The notes under the pieces were generated by a model. That model was not told where the DNA came from. It saw only the letters and a list, made by a program, of their open reading frames with translations, and searched no databases. A DNA stretch of 64,000 bases from contig JAANYP010000254.1 of NCBI GenBank assembly GCA_020465985.1, forward strand, positions 283,001-347,000, read 5' to 3'. Source of the stretch: Centrapalus pauciflorus. Taxonomy: Eukaryota > Streptophyta > Magnoliopsida > Asterales > Asteraceae. The position numbers were made by a program, and so were the translations under genes. Below are positions 21,530 through 31,030 of the stretch, one piece after another. Every line of letters begins with the position of its first letter. Position 1 is the stretch's first letter.

Positions 21530-23062
21530 ATGCTGGTGGATTTTTCAATGTATCCCCCTCAGACCGCTGAGGGGACAGAATTTCAGGGGTCAGGGGAACA
21601 GAGACAGGAGGCTCAGGAATACCTCTTAATAGAAGACGAGCCCATGGTCGAGGGTCCAGCTCCACTGGATCCGATGACAGCTATGGTAGAATTCGAGGAA
21701 GCTCACGAGAAAGTTGAAATCATTTTGGTTTCTGATTCAGATTCCGATATCGACGACAACGAACCCTTACTAATTCCTAAGCCTGAGCCTGAATCTCCAA
21801 CGAAAAAATCTTCATCCTCTTCCTTTGACTTCCTGAACTCACCACCACTAGCCCATCAAGAAGAAATCCTTTCATCCATCCAAGCTCCCCAGTCACTAAA
21901 AGAATCCCATATTGTCCTTAGCCCTCCAAGATCCCCAAGCCCTCCTCCAGTCCAACAAACCGAACATCCAGGGCCTTCCCAAACCAAAAGGGTCGATTGC
22001 TTCGATGAAACTCCAGAAGGCCCTGGTATATTTAGAAAGGATGACATTTTCTGGGTCGGCCAATATACAAAAGGCGAAGTTCAAAAACTGCCTCAAGAAG
22101 AAAAGGAGAAAATTCGACAAGAACGGAGGGGGACAATCATAAAGCTTCTTGAAGCCAAAAAGGATGAAATTGAAGAACCCCCCGTTCAAGGTCTTAAAGA
22201 ATTCTTGCAGAAGTTTCCCCCGGAGCACTTCCAGAACCCGTACCTTGAAGAAAGATTCAAAATGGTATTCAGAAAGAAGCCTGGATCCTTCAGCAGACGC
22301 CTACATATGGAACTTACAAATGTTACCAAAGTTGAACAGGCCGAATACTATCAACTGATGCTCCGGGAAAGAAGGTCTAAGGTGTCTAAATGGAAGATCA
22401 AGAAACTCCGAACAATAACCATGTGCAAAAGAGCCAAAGTCTACTATCCCTCCTACCAAGTAGAAAGAGAAGATGGCACGGGTGATGACATCTTCGAATA
22501 TGACCTAGACTTCATAAGTGCGGATGACGTTGAATTTCTGCACAACTGCCTGAAACATCGCATCAAGAAACGCATGACCCATATGACAGTTGTAGGTGCC
22601 CTAGTACGAAGCATGAACCGCCGCTCGATCATTATGTGCCTAAGAGACTTCCAGATGGCGATCGAGAGTGCGATGGTTAAGGTGGGCCTACGAGCACCGG
22701 AACAGGATAGCTTTCTTCTTTCCCACCACCCGGCTTGCAGAGTTGTACTTTCTGGAGATCCGGGTGTCATTTTTGTGAACTACAAGGGCTATAAAAGGTA
22801 CATGCGCTTTGAGGATCTTCCATGCTACTCCGATGGTACACTCCGATTGGTTCGAGCTGCTCTTACACAGAAAGTACAAGATTATGACGCTCAACCAGAT
22901 CCTGAACAAAGATGCTCACCAATGGAGATACAGGATACCCTCAGCGGCATAGACTTCCTGAACGAACGGCTTCATACGAGACAAGTGACCAGACGCTTCG
23001 ACGTCATCCTTGGACTCCGAGAATCTACGGATCATGCCAGAGTTCCAGGACCTCCTAAATGA
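21530..23062 (+). CDS. Element D ORF3 C-terminal part (510 codons, intact frame)
   Basis: Open from ATG 21530 to 23062, ending 3 bases before the polypurine tract. The first 170 residues are acidic and proline-rich (DSDSDIDDNEPLLIPKPEP; SPPRSPSPPPVQQ). Then come a Lys/Glu-rich helical stretch (KLPQEEKEKIRQERRGTII) and a C-terminal domain with VIFVNYKGYKRYMRFEDLP and SDGTLRLVRAAL, a pattern I recognise from the last ORF of many plant copia elements (F-SDGTL-VR-L). An N-terminal domain like that of E ORF3 is missing because the frame begins at the E junction, so the ATG is probably not the native start. No membrane segment is seen. Function unknown. Confidence 0.7.
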   Translation: MLVDFSMYPPQTAEGTEFQGSGEQRQEAQEYLLIEDEPMVEGPAPLDPMTAMVEFEEAHEKVEIILVSDSDSDIDDNEPLLIPKPEPESPTKKSSSSSFDFLNSPPLAHQEEILSSIQAPQSLKESHIVLSPPRSPSPPPVQQTEHPGPSQTKRVDCFDETPEGPGIFRKDDIFWVGQYTKGEVQKLPQEEKEKIRQERRGTIIKLLEAKKDEIEEPPVQGLKEFLQKFPPEHFQNPYLEERFKMVFRKKPGSFSRRLHMELTNVTKVEQAEYYQLMLRERRSKVSKWKIKKLRTITMCKRAKVYYPSYQVEREDGTGDDIFEYDLDFISADDVEFLHNCLKHRIKKRMTHMTVVGALVRSMNRRSIIMCLRDFQMAIESAMVKVGLRAPEQDSFLLSHHPACRVVLSGDPGVIFVNYKGYKRYMRFEDLPCYSDGTLRLVRAALTQKVQDYDAQPDPEQRCSPMEIQDTLSGIDFLNERLHTRQVTRRFDVILGLRESTDHARVPGPPK

Positions 23063-23065
23063 TCG

Positions 23066-23078
23066 AAAAGGGGGAGAT
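23066..23078 (+). other. Element D polypurine tract
   Basis: AAAAGGGGGAGAT directly precedes the 3' LTR start TGTTAGAC. It primes plus-strand DNA synthesis and fixes the orientation of D as plus. Confidence 0.92.
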
Positions 23079-23412
23079 TGTTAGACATTTTATTTCGATC
23101 ATAGGGAGTTGTTTTGTAATAATTATTATCTTAGTATTTAGTCTTGTATTTATTTCCTTGTAGTTTGTTTATTTGTAATAGTCAAGGGACTCAATGTGCC
23201 AATATGTAATACTTAATTAAAGGAGCCTAGAAATAGGCTCCTAGGGTTTTGTAAAAGACACGGTTGAAAATACAAAGAAAAAGCCATTTAGTCATTTTCT
23301 CCCAACATTCTCTTTGTGTTCTTCATCATTACACAATTATTGAGCATTGATTCTTCTTGTGTTTGATAAGAAACATTAAAGGTGCTGAAATATATGGGGA
23401 TTACATATTACA
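23079..23412 (+). repeat. Element D 3' LTR (334 bp)
   Basis: TGTTAGACATTTT to ATATTACA, followed by target duplication GCTAG (23413-23417). It contains the same 9-bp inverted repeat as the 5' copy (AGGAGCCTA, TAGGCTCCT). Confidence 0.93.
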
Positions 23413-24142
23413 GCTAGTACTCCAATGGAGACTCACAAGCAGCTTGATGCAGACAAAGATGGAGTAGATGTTGGCATTCACCTATACAGATCCTTGATAG
23501 ATTCACTAATGTACCTCACATCTTCTAGACCTGATATAATGTTTGCTCTTTGTGTTTGTGCCAGGTTTCAATGTGCTCCAAAGGACTCACATCTGTTTGC
23601 TGTTAAGAGAATTTTTAGATATTTCAAAGGCCAACCACATTTGGGCCTATGGTATCCTAAAGACTCTCCTCTTGAACTAACAGCCTATTCTGACAGTGAC
23701 TATGAAGGATGCAACATTGACAGAAAATCCACAACTGGTGGATGTCAATATCTAGGAGCAAGACTGGTCTCTTGGCAGTGCAAAAAGCAAACAACTGTCT
23801 CCACCTCATCTACTGAAGCAGAATATGTAGCAGCTGCCAGCTGCTGTTCCCAAGTGATGTGGATTCAGAATCAACTGAGACTATGGTATGAACTTTCTAT
23901 CTACTCCTATTTACATTGACAACTCAAGTGCCATAAGCATCGTACAAAATCCAGTGAAATTTCCCAAAACCAAGCATATAGACGTTAGATTTAATTTTAT
24001 AAGAGATCGTAATGAGAAGAAATTAATCCAAGTTACCAAAATTCATACAGATGATCAGTTAGCTGATCTATTTACAAAACCATTTGATGTAGGAAGATTC
24101 ACCTTCCTAGTATCAAATATTGGCATGGTTAATATGGATTAA
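23413..24142 (+). pseudogene. pol: Element C reverse transcriptase 3' end and RNase H
   Basis: Continues the RT of C after D (STPMETHKQLDADKDG, then SRPDIMFALCVCARFQ) and encodes RNase H with YSDSDYEGC, SSTEAEYVA, DNSSAISI and HIDVRFNFIRD, ending QLADLFTKPFD...IGMVNMD. One frameshift near 23885 (LRLWYE against MNFLSTPIYID) breaks it. RNase H would degrade the RNA strand during reverse transcription. Confidence 0.88.
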
Positions 24143-24517
24143 TTTGTTTTTCATCATTCTCTCTTATTTTATGAAGAATATACTTATTTCATATGCTTGA
24201 TTAAGGGGGAGACACTGTTTTATCAGAATATGCTTAATTTTCAACTAACAGCTTGAGTCTTTTCTCAAGCTGCTAGTTCATTTCACTCGGACTGTTAGTT
24301 GTTTTCACTTGATCTGTCAAAGTGTGCAGGGTAATTCGGTAAATTCTTATAAGTGTGTGCGCGGGATTAGATATTTTTGAAACCCCAAAACCTTTAAAGG
24401 TCCCAGTTTCGTTCAATTGTAACTACCAGTTGCAAAAATATCTTCCACGACCTTCCTTTTCTCTCTTAGCGATTCACACACAAATCTCTCAAACCCTAAA
24501 TCACTGTTTGATCGTCA
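24143..24517 (+). promoter_or_regulatory. Element C region before ORF3: polypurine tract and putative promoter
   Basis: No gene. TTAAGGGGGAGAC at 24201-24213 is an internal polypurine tract. The stretch 24241-24310 repeats short motifs of the C LTR: AGCTGCTAGTTCA occurs at 24268-24280 and again in the LTR at 28616-28628. CCTTTAAAGG near 24390-24400 could act as TATA region, and a CT-rich leader leads to ATG 24518. No intron is obvious, in contrast to E and H. Confidence 0.5.
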
Positions 24518-27500
24518 ATGGAGTTTGTTAAAGAACCCAACTGTCTCCCTTATTCTCTCAAACACACTGACCTTCAACTATTCCACGACATGATGGACTT
24601 CCTTCGAAGTTCCCATATCAATCATGCCCTCACTATAAATCCCACCATCTATATATCTCATATAGAACAGTTCTGGAAATATGCCTCTGTCAAAAACATC
24701 AACGGAGTCACCTCTTTGACATCCAAAATCGATGGCAACACTGTCACTATCACTGAGGAAACCATCCGCCAACACTTGCATCTTCAAGATGCCGCAGGTA
24801 TTTCTGATCTATCCCTTACTGCCTTATATGAAGGCCTTTTTGCAATAGGGTGTAGGGGCCCTACTGATTCTTTCACTTTCTTTAAAGCACATTTTGACCC
24901 TAAGTGGAAATACCTTGTGCATGTTATATGATCGGGTTATAATTTATCATGTTTATTAAGCGTAAAAGAGTTGTTTTTAATACGAAAGTGTCATAGAATG
25001 TGCCGCTATTGAATAAATTCTGTGCTTGTACAGGTAAACAAAATCCGGTTTAAAATGGCGTAAAAAGGACAAAAATTCAGAGCCAGGCGCAGAGAGGGGC
25101 GCAGCCCTGCGCCCAGACCACGTGCTCGACAGAAGAAATTAATTCACAAAAATACGAATTTTACAGACAGGCGCAGGGGGGGGGGCGCAGGCCTGCGCCT
25201 ACGGCTGCGCCCAGCCCATTAAAATATTAAACGGCCGTTTTTAGGGTTTTTCCAGCTTTTCCTATAAATACAAAGTCTTATCTTAGAAGAAACCATCGTT
25301 TTTTGGAGGAGAAGGCTAAGGAAAGGAACCCTGTTTGAGCGAACACACGTACGAAGAACACACGAGTCAAGCTACGAAGATGAATACACAACTCTTGAGC
25401 ATTGCACCAACAATGTCCGGCTAGTCTCATCATAATCATTCTCGGAGGAAGCACATCGCTAAGTTTTATTTTATGAACGATTACTTTAAGTTTGCATGGT
25501 TTTTATGATTTATATTTCGATTGTAAACGAATTATTATTATTTTGTTGTTGCGTTTCGCAAGATAGTTCGTAGACATTTTATTATTCGTGCCGAGTTAAT
25601 TGTTAATTAAGACGAGTAATCAAACGTGTCACGCGCTATGCCCAAGATCACGTAACGATTTTAATTATAGTTATAACAAAGATTATGTCTATGTAATCTT
25701 CAAATCGTTTTTATAAATTAAATGCAAAGCAAGGTGTGGAATCCGGGAATGGTTATTCTCGTACTTAATTCAATCAAACAGTTTTCATAAGTTTTCTTTT
25801 CACAAATCTCGCAAGTAATTAGTTTTATAAATCAAGCAACCACCTTTTTACAACCAAATCAATCGTTCTAAATTAATTATTTTACAATGCTAGTCGCTTA
25901 AATACGTGTAATTAACCTCTCGCTCTCTGTGGATACGATCCCTACTTACCCTAGCTTCTAAGGTATTTAGTGGTATTTTTGACGGGTTAACGACACTCGC
26001 ATCATTATACAACAGTGCATAAGCCCTAAAAGAACTGGTTGGTCAGAATTTTCTTCAAATATAGCCACTGCCTTAGTGTGTTTATCAATGGGCCAACAGT
26101 TCAATTTTTCAAACATGATTTTTCAGGGGATGTTAAGGCATCATGCCCTAAAGAATGGGAAATTTTTTATGTATCCTCGATTTTTGGCTGAAATAATTGC
26201 AAGAACTTGCAATAGTTTCAATGTACATAAAAGGATACATGTTTCTCATAGGCACTCTTTACCATCAATAAAAAGACTTTTAAAACCTAGTGCCAATTTT
26301 TTGAATACAGATGTCCCATTGCCCTCTGCAATGCTGGGCATCAATCCAATAAACAGAGAAGAGGGTCCTGAGCAGGCTAAGCCTTCCGTCACTGCTTCAC
26401 CCCCAGGACCCCAACCCACTTCTCCTGATACAAATATTCCATCTGCTCCTTCTATCAAACCCACATCCCCACTCATACAATACAAAAGACAAAGGGTTTG
26501 AGGAGCTCCTTCCTCCTCAGCCCTAACACCAGAGCCAAATATCCCAGTGCAGGAGGACACTTCTGCACAGAATATCCAAAGGGAACCCACTGAGGACACT
26601 CCCATCCTCAATTTGGAGGTGGCCATCCCATCAGAGGATGTCCATATGGGGTTTGTGGCTAACACTACTGATGTCTCTGCACAGGAGGCACAGGCCAGTG
26701 TCAACATCACTAAGACCACACCCATGGCAACAGAGGGTGTGCAAGCACCTTCTGGAAGTCCCCAGTACCAAGAATAGAGGGGCCCAGATGTTTCTACTTC
26801 TGGAATTCATGCCAGTGATAGATCACAAGTACCACTCTCATTTGATGATCTTGAGGCTAGTCTTCAACTTATGATATTGACGGATCCTCAGCTGAAACCT
26901 GTTGTAGCAGTATCGAAACATTACAAGTCCTTTATTGCTACACAGGGGGCACAAATCATAGCACTCCAACAGACAGTAGCAGCTCAATATCATAGAATAG
27001 ATTATTTTCATCAAGGGTTCACCCTCTGTGGAAGTAAGATCAATCAACTTGAGAAGATGCTTCGAACCCTAATGGCAAAGGTTGTAGGTCCTCCTGGCCA
27101 AACCAATGCATCCATAAAGGAGGAGAATCAGGAGATCCCTATTTCAGTCCAAACAGCTTCAACTCCTGCTCCAACAGTCCCAGATTCTAGGCTAATAGTC
27201 CTAACAGCTACTCAAGCTCTTAGCCTAGAAAATCAAGCTGCTCCAATCAGAACAACTGGGGTTGTTATTAGCGAAGGAATTCAGGCTCCTGTCAGTACAG
27301 TCCAATCCATAGCATCTGCATCCAGAGATAAGGGCAAGGGCATACTCATTGAATCTCCAAAGATTAAATTTTCTTCTAAAGAAGCCCAGTTTGCTCATGA
27401 TGCTGAACTTGCAAGACAATTAGCAGAGGAACAGGATGATCTCTTAGACCAGCAAGCTCATGCTCCAATGAAAGATGATGAAACCTTAGGTGATTACCTA

Positions 27501-28399
27501 AGAGGGTTTGTGGTCAAGCAAAATCAGAAGAAAAGGAAAATGCTCACAGGGCATTCAAAGGCAGAACATAGAAAATTTTTGATCAACTTCTATGCATCAG
27601 TTGGAATTCCTAGAACAATGGCTCAGTCATGGCCAACAGAAAAGCTGCAAGACATACATGACAAAGAAATGGAAAAACAGAAAGCAGCCAAAGTCTCCCA
27701 ACAAGTCCAAAGCCAACAGGAACCAAGTCAAGCTGGTGTCAGTAATCCTCCTCCTCCTGTTCAAACTGTTGCTCCTGTTCAAACTGCTGCTAATGATCCT
27801 CAATCAGAAGCTATTCAACAAGCAAAGCTCGATCAGGTGAAAAGGGTGCTGTTTGAGCATCAGCTACAAAAGGTGATGGAAATTGAAAAGACTCTCGATC
27901 AACATGACTTCTCCAAGCCTCCTATTACATACTGGTATGCTAAATCAATGGATAACATTGATTTAAAATATCATTTTGTAGTTAAAAGAGAAGCTGGTCC
28001 TGATGAAGAATACAAAAGCATAGTTCACTTAGTACGAAGATGACCAGAGAAGAACTGACTCAAATGCATCGTATTGGAACCGTTAGTCAGTCTAGGTCTC
28101 CACTTCTTTGGGTTAAGCAGAGTGTAGAAGATCTGAAAAGCATTTTTGATCCAGAATCTATCAGAGGAGATATAGAAGATGCCAAGGATATGAAGATTGT
28201 ACATGTTGATCTATATGTGAAATCAAAGACATATAGACTCAAATTTGCAAACAGATCTAGCATGTTTTTCAATTTTGAACTCTTTGATCTTCCAAGAGCA
28301 AGGTTACTGCAAATGAGCTCAGTGAAGATATACTGTGATAAAGAAGAGATGAAAAGAGATTTTTTAAAGGCAATTAAGCAGAAACTTTCACAACTGTAA
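24518..28399 (+). pseudogene. Element C ORF3, split by a solo LTR
   Basis: ATG 24518 opens a frame (MEFVKEPNCLPYSLKHTDLQ; YISHIEQFWKYASV; ITEETIRQHLHLQDAAG; FFKAHFDPKWKYLVHVI) that is interrupted at 24928 by solo LTR S and resumes in phase at 26005 (SFKHKP-type domain replaced here by FNFSNMIFQGMLRHHALK and GKFFMYPRFLAEI). The N-terminal domain matches E and H ORF3 in pattern. Two nonsense codons (near 26500 and 26776) and one frameshift near 28040 follow. The middle is Gln/Ala/Pro-rich with HDAELARQLAEEQDDL, and the C-terminal part (PPITYWYAKSMDNIDLKYHF; SMFFNFELFDLPRARLLQM) corresponds to the end domain of D ORF3. It ends 100 bases before the polypurine tract. Function unknown. Confidence 0.78.
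24929..26004 (+). mobile_element. Solo LTR S (1076 bp) in ORF3 of element C
   Basis: TGATCGGGTTATAA to CACTCGCATCA, flanked by TTATA target duplications (24924-24928, 26005-26009). A TATA box TATAAATA at 25263-25270 gives plus orientation. The end, with CTCTGTGGATACGATCCCTAC and ACGGGTTAACGACACTCG, is of a type common at the 3' edge of Ty3/gypsy LTRs in plants. No internal region remains, so this is the product of LTR-LTR recombination. Upstream of the TATA box are GC-rich palindromes (GGCGCAGGCCTGCGCC, 25184-25199; a second GGGCGCAG/CTGCGCCC pair near 25098-25115). Confidence 0.9.
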
Positions 28400-28497
28400 G
28401 TTTTTGGATGCCTTGGTTTGTATGTAACAATTTTACTTTGTTTTATTTCCTTATTAGTACAAAAAAAAAACTTAAAGTCTTGTGTAAAGAATTGAAG

Positions 28498-29094
28498 TTA
28501 GGGGGAGATTGTTGGGAAATATTCTAAGTATGTCAAGCTGTTAGTTTAATTTCTCAAACTGTTAGTAGATTTTCTGTGTAATTACAAAGTTCAATCTTTT
28601 AGTTGAGTAAGTTCGAGCTGCTAGTTCAATAGTTCAAGCTGCCAGTGTTCAAGTTCAAGCTGCTCAACAGATAGTCTTCAAGCTGCTCAACAGTTCAATA
28701 AACAGAAAGTGATGAAATTCAGGAAAAGATTTATATTCGAAGATTTAAGCATATCTACTACCAGAGAAATCAGAGTTTTTCAAGGAAACAAATCAGAAGG
28801 CTTTATATATACATAGAATAGGTTTTTCTATTGTACGTCTACACGTACAAGTTTTAATTCAGTTGTAATTGCCTTTTGATTGAGTTTTCATAAGCCTCTA
28901 AGGTTGTAAAACCCTAAGAACAATCTGTGTTCTTCGTCTAATCAAACAGATTAGAGGTGATTGTAATCATTGAGTTTGGCAATACAAAAGATTTGATTGT
29001 TGATTATATTTATATGTTATTTGAATTGAAAGTTTTTCTTAAAACAGTTGAGTGTTATTCCGCAAACTTCTTAATTGGACTTTGATTCAATACA
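28498..29094 (+). repeat. Element C polypurine tract and 3' LTR
   Basis: TTAGGGGGAGAT (28498-28509) precedes the LTR start TGTTGGGAAATATTC at 28510. The 5' part repeats CAAGCTG(C/T) motifs. A TATA box (TTTATATATA, about 28801-28810) marks the promoter. I place the end at GATTCAATACA (29094). The next 60 bases do not read clearly as element F gag, so the border may lie up to about 29150. Confidence 0.75.
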
Positions 29095-29154
29095 AGGTTA
29101 TTGGTTTTATACTCTAATTGATTCAAACCATTTAATCTTAGGTAGTGATTTTTG

Positions 29155-31030
29155 ATCCTGAAAAAAACGCTGCAGAGGAACTCAAATGCTGTCAAAAAGG
29201 AGGCATTTGATAAAACTAAGGCTGAGTGCTTTAAATGTGGCAAGACTGGCCACATAGCTGCTGACTGTGTGTCTAAAGCTGTTGGTCAATCATCCACACC
29301 ATTCAAGACAAACAGGGACGATGGCTACAGGGTAAAGTACCTTATGGCCATGGCTAAGCTGAAAAAGTTGGAAAAGTCAGTGGCTTCCAACAAGCAAAAG
29401 GGACTCATGGCGGAGACATGTGATTGGGAGGAATCTGACTCATCTTCAGATGAAGAAGATTACAACTGTCTGATGGCCAACACTGATGTCCCATCAACCA
29501 GCAACTTCAAACAAGACCTGGCTGAAGCTGAAGCCTTCAGCAGCTTAGAGAACTGGAATCCCACAATGATGTACAAGGTACAAAACTTTATGGCTTACAA
29601 TTCTGATGAAAAAGTAAAAATGTTTGAATACATGCTTCTTGATTTAAAAGCTGCTGTTGAGAAGCACAATGTTTTACTGTCTGAAATCTCTAAGCTTAAA
29701 ACTGATATTGACATAAAATCTAGCAACCTGGACAGTTTCCATAAGTTAGAAACTGAGCTTGATTAATTAAAACACATAAACTCCATTTTACTAGAAGAAA
29801 AGAGAGAAACAGAAATAAAACATACAAAGCTTCAAATGATAGTTGACTATTGGTGCTAATCTGCACAAAAAGTCAGCCATTGCATCAGTCAACATATTCC
29901 TGCACAAATCCAAGCCTATCTTGGAGGGGATCTTGACAAAGCAGCTTCTATTGTTGAGATAGATAATCTGAAAACTGACTTATCCACTCTTGGTGAGCTT
30001 CCCAGTACTTTCATTCAGAAAGTAAATGGTAAGCTAATCTAAACAAACAGGTTTTTCAGGCCTCAAAATACTGACAGCTTGTGTGATAAAGCTCCAAAAG
30101 CTAATGATGGAATATGTTCTCCATCAAATCAGCTTGCTAAGTGCTCTGCTGATTCACACAAGCAAAAGAAAGGAAAACAAGCACAAGCTGCAGCTGTGGA
30201 CTCTAAACCTGTTGACAAAACAGGCTCTGGGTCCAAAGCTGATGGTAAGAGACCTGTTAATCATTTTGATGCTAAACATTTTGAGAAAAAGTTTTCAAAA
30301 GGTAAGCAGCCTTCTTTAAACAGGGGTAAGTCTCATGTTGAAAGTAAATCTGCTGTGGTTTCTGATAAGTTTTTAAATCGTAGTAAAAAAATTGGTTATA
30401 AATGAAGGTAAGTCTTTCAAAACCAAAAGCTGTGATTATGTTGATAGACAACATCCATCACATCTCAGTAAGAGGCAACGCAAAGCCATTGCTCAAACAG
30501 AGATATATGGGAATAAGTTCCCCAAACCTGTGGAAGGTCAAAGGCCAATCAAACTTCCTGTGTTTGATATATGTCCTCCCAAAAAGAGGAAAAAAGATAC
30601 ATGCAGAGCTGTTGCCATTGTGCCTTCCATCCAAACTGTTGATTCATCTAAAAAAAGTAATAAGTTTGCTAAACCTGCTCACAGAATCAACAAGAATAAC
30701 TCAAAATATGTTTCTGGAGGCTGTTCTTCCTAAAAGGATAAAAAGAGAAAATGCTATAAGTTTGGGAAGAAGACACATATGGCCAAAGACTGTCCTGAAA
30801 CTGAGGACATAAGGTCTGTTGACTCTGCTAGTTCCATAATTGCAAAAAACAAGCAGTGTTGGAAGTAACATAGTCAATGAGGATGGTATCCAACCTGATA
30901 CTATCCAAATAGGAAATGTTAGTATGGATATCACTGGTCCATCAACAAATGTTGATGAAGTAGGAGAACTCATCCCTATGATGAGTTCCCCTAAAAGAAA
31001 CTAACATTTTCTCATGACACTCTGCAGGAC
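29155..31030 (+). pseudogene. gag: Element F gag, 3' half
   Basis: Begins at the C border with AFDKTKAECFKCGKTGHIAADC (knuckle CFKCGKTGHIAADC), then acidic DSSSDEEDYNCLMANTD and a coiled coil to a stop at 29766. Further pieces in shifted frames follow: a Lys-rich tail (30079-30405; FEKKFSKGKQPSLNRGKS), another (30392-30733), and a second knuckle KCYKFGKKTHMAKDC near 30750 in which the second Cys is Phe, so it could not bind zinc normally. Several stops and frameshifts make it nonfunctional. Confidence 0.75.

Larger units (their letters stand above)
12193..23412 (+). mobile_element. Element D: composite LTR element with 334-bp LTRs and antisense cargo
   Basis: Flanked by matching GCTAG target duplications (12188-12192, 23413-23417) inside the RT of C. 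The 5' LTR is cut after 205 bases; the 3' LTR is complete (23079-23412) and preceded by a polypurine tract. The shared 205 bases differ at 3 positions by eye, so the insertion is fairly young. Between the LTRs lie a 9.1 kb minus-strand copia fragment (E) and, in plus orientation, the C-terminal part of an ORF3. D has no gag or pol of its own, so it is non-autonomous in this form. Confidence 0.85.
7700..29094 (+). mobile_element. Element C: Sirevirus-like Ty1/copia with three nested insertions
   Basis: Segments 7700-12192, 23413-24928 and 26005-29094 join into one copia element: gag, protease, integrase, RT, RNase H, ORF3, polypurine tract and 3' LTR. Element B sits in its gag (left edge), D in its RT between direct repeats GCTAG, and solo LTR S in its ORF3 between TTATA repeats. 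The gag-first, IN-before-RT order defines copia; long gag, polypurine tracts after RNase H and a third ORF are Sirevirus traits. Its 5' LTR is off-window. The right end is placed at AATACA (29094), but could extend to about 29150. Confidence 0.85.

Noticed and set aside
21288..21665. 125-codon minus-strand ORF as one protein
   Set aside because: It spans the E/D junction: the first third is antisense to D ORF3 and only the rest is E gag.
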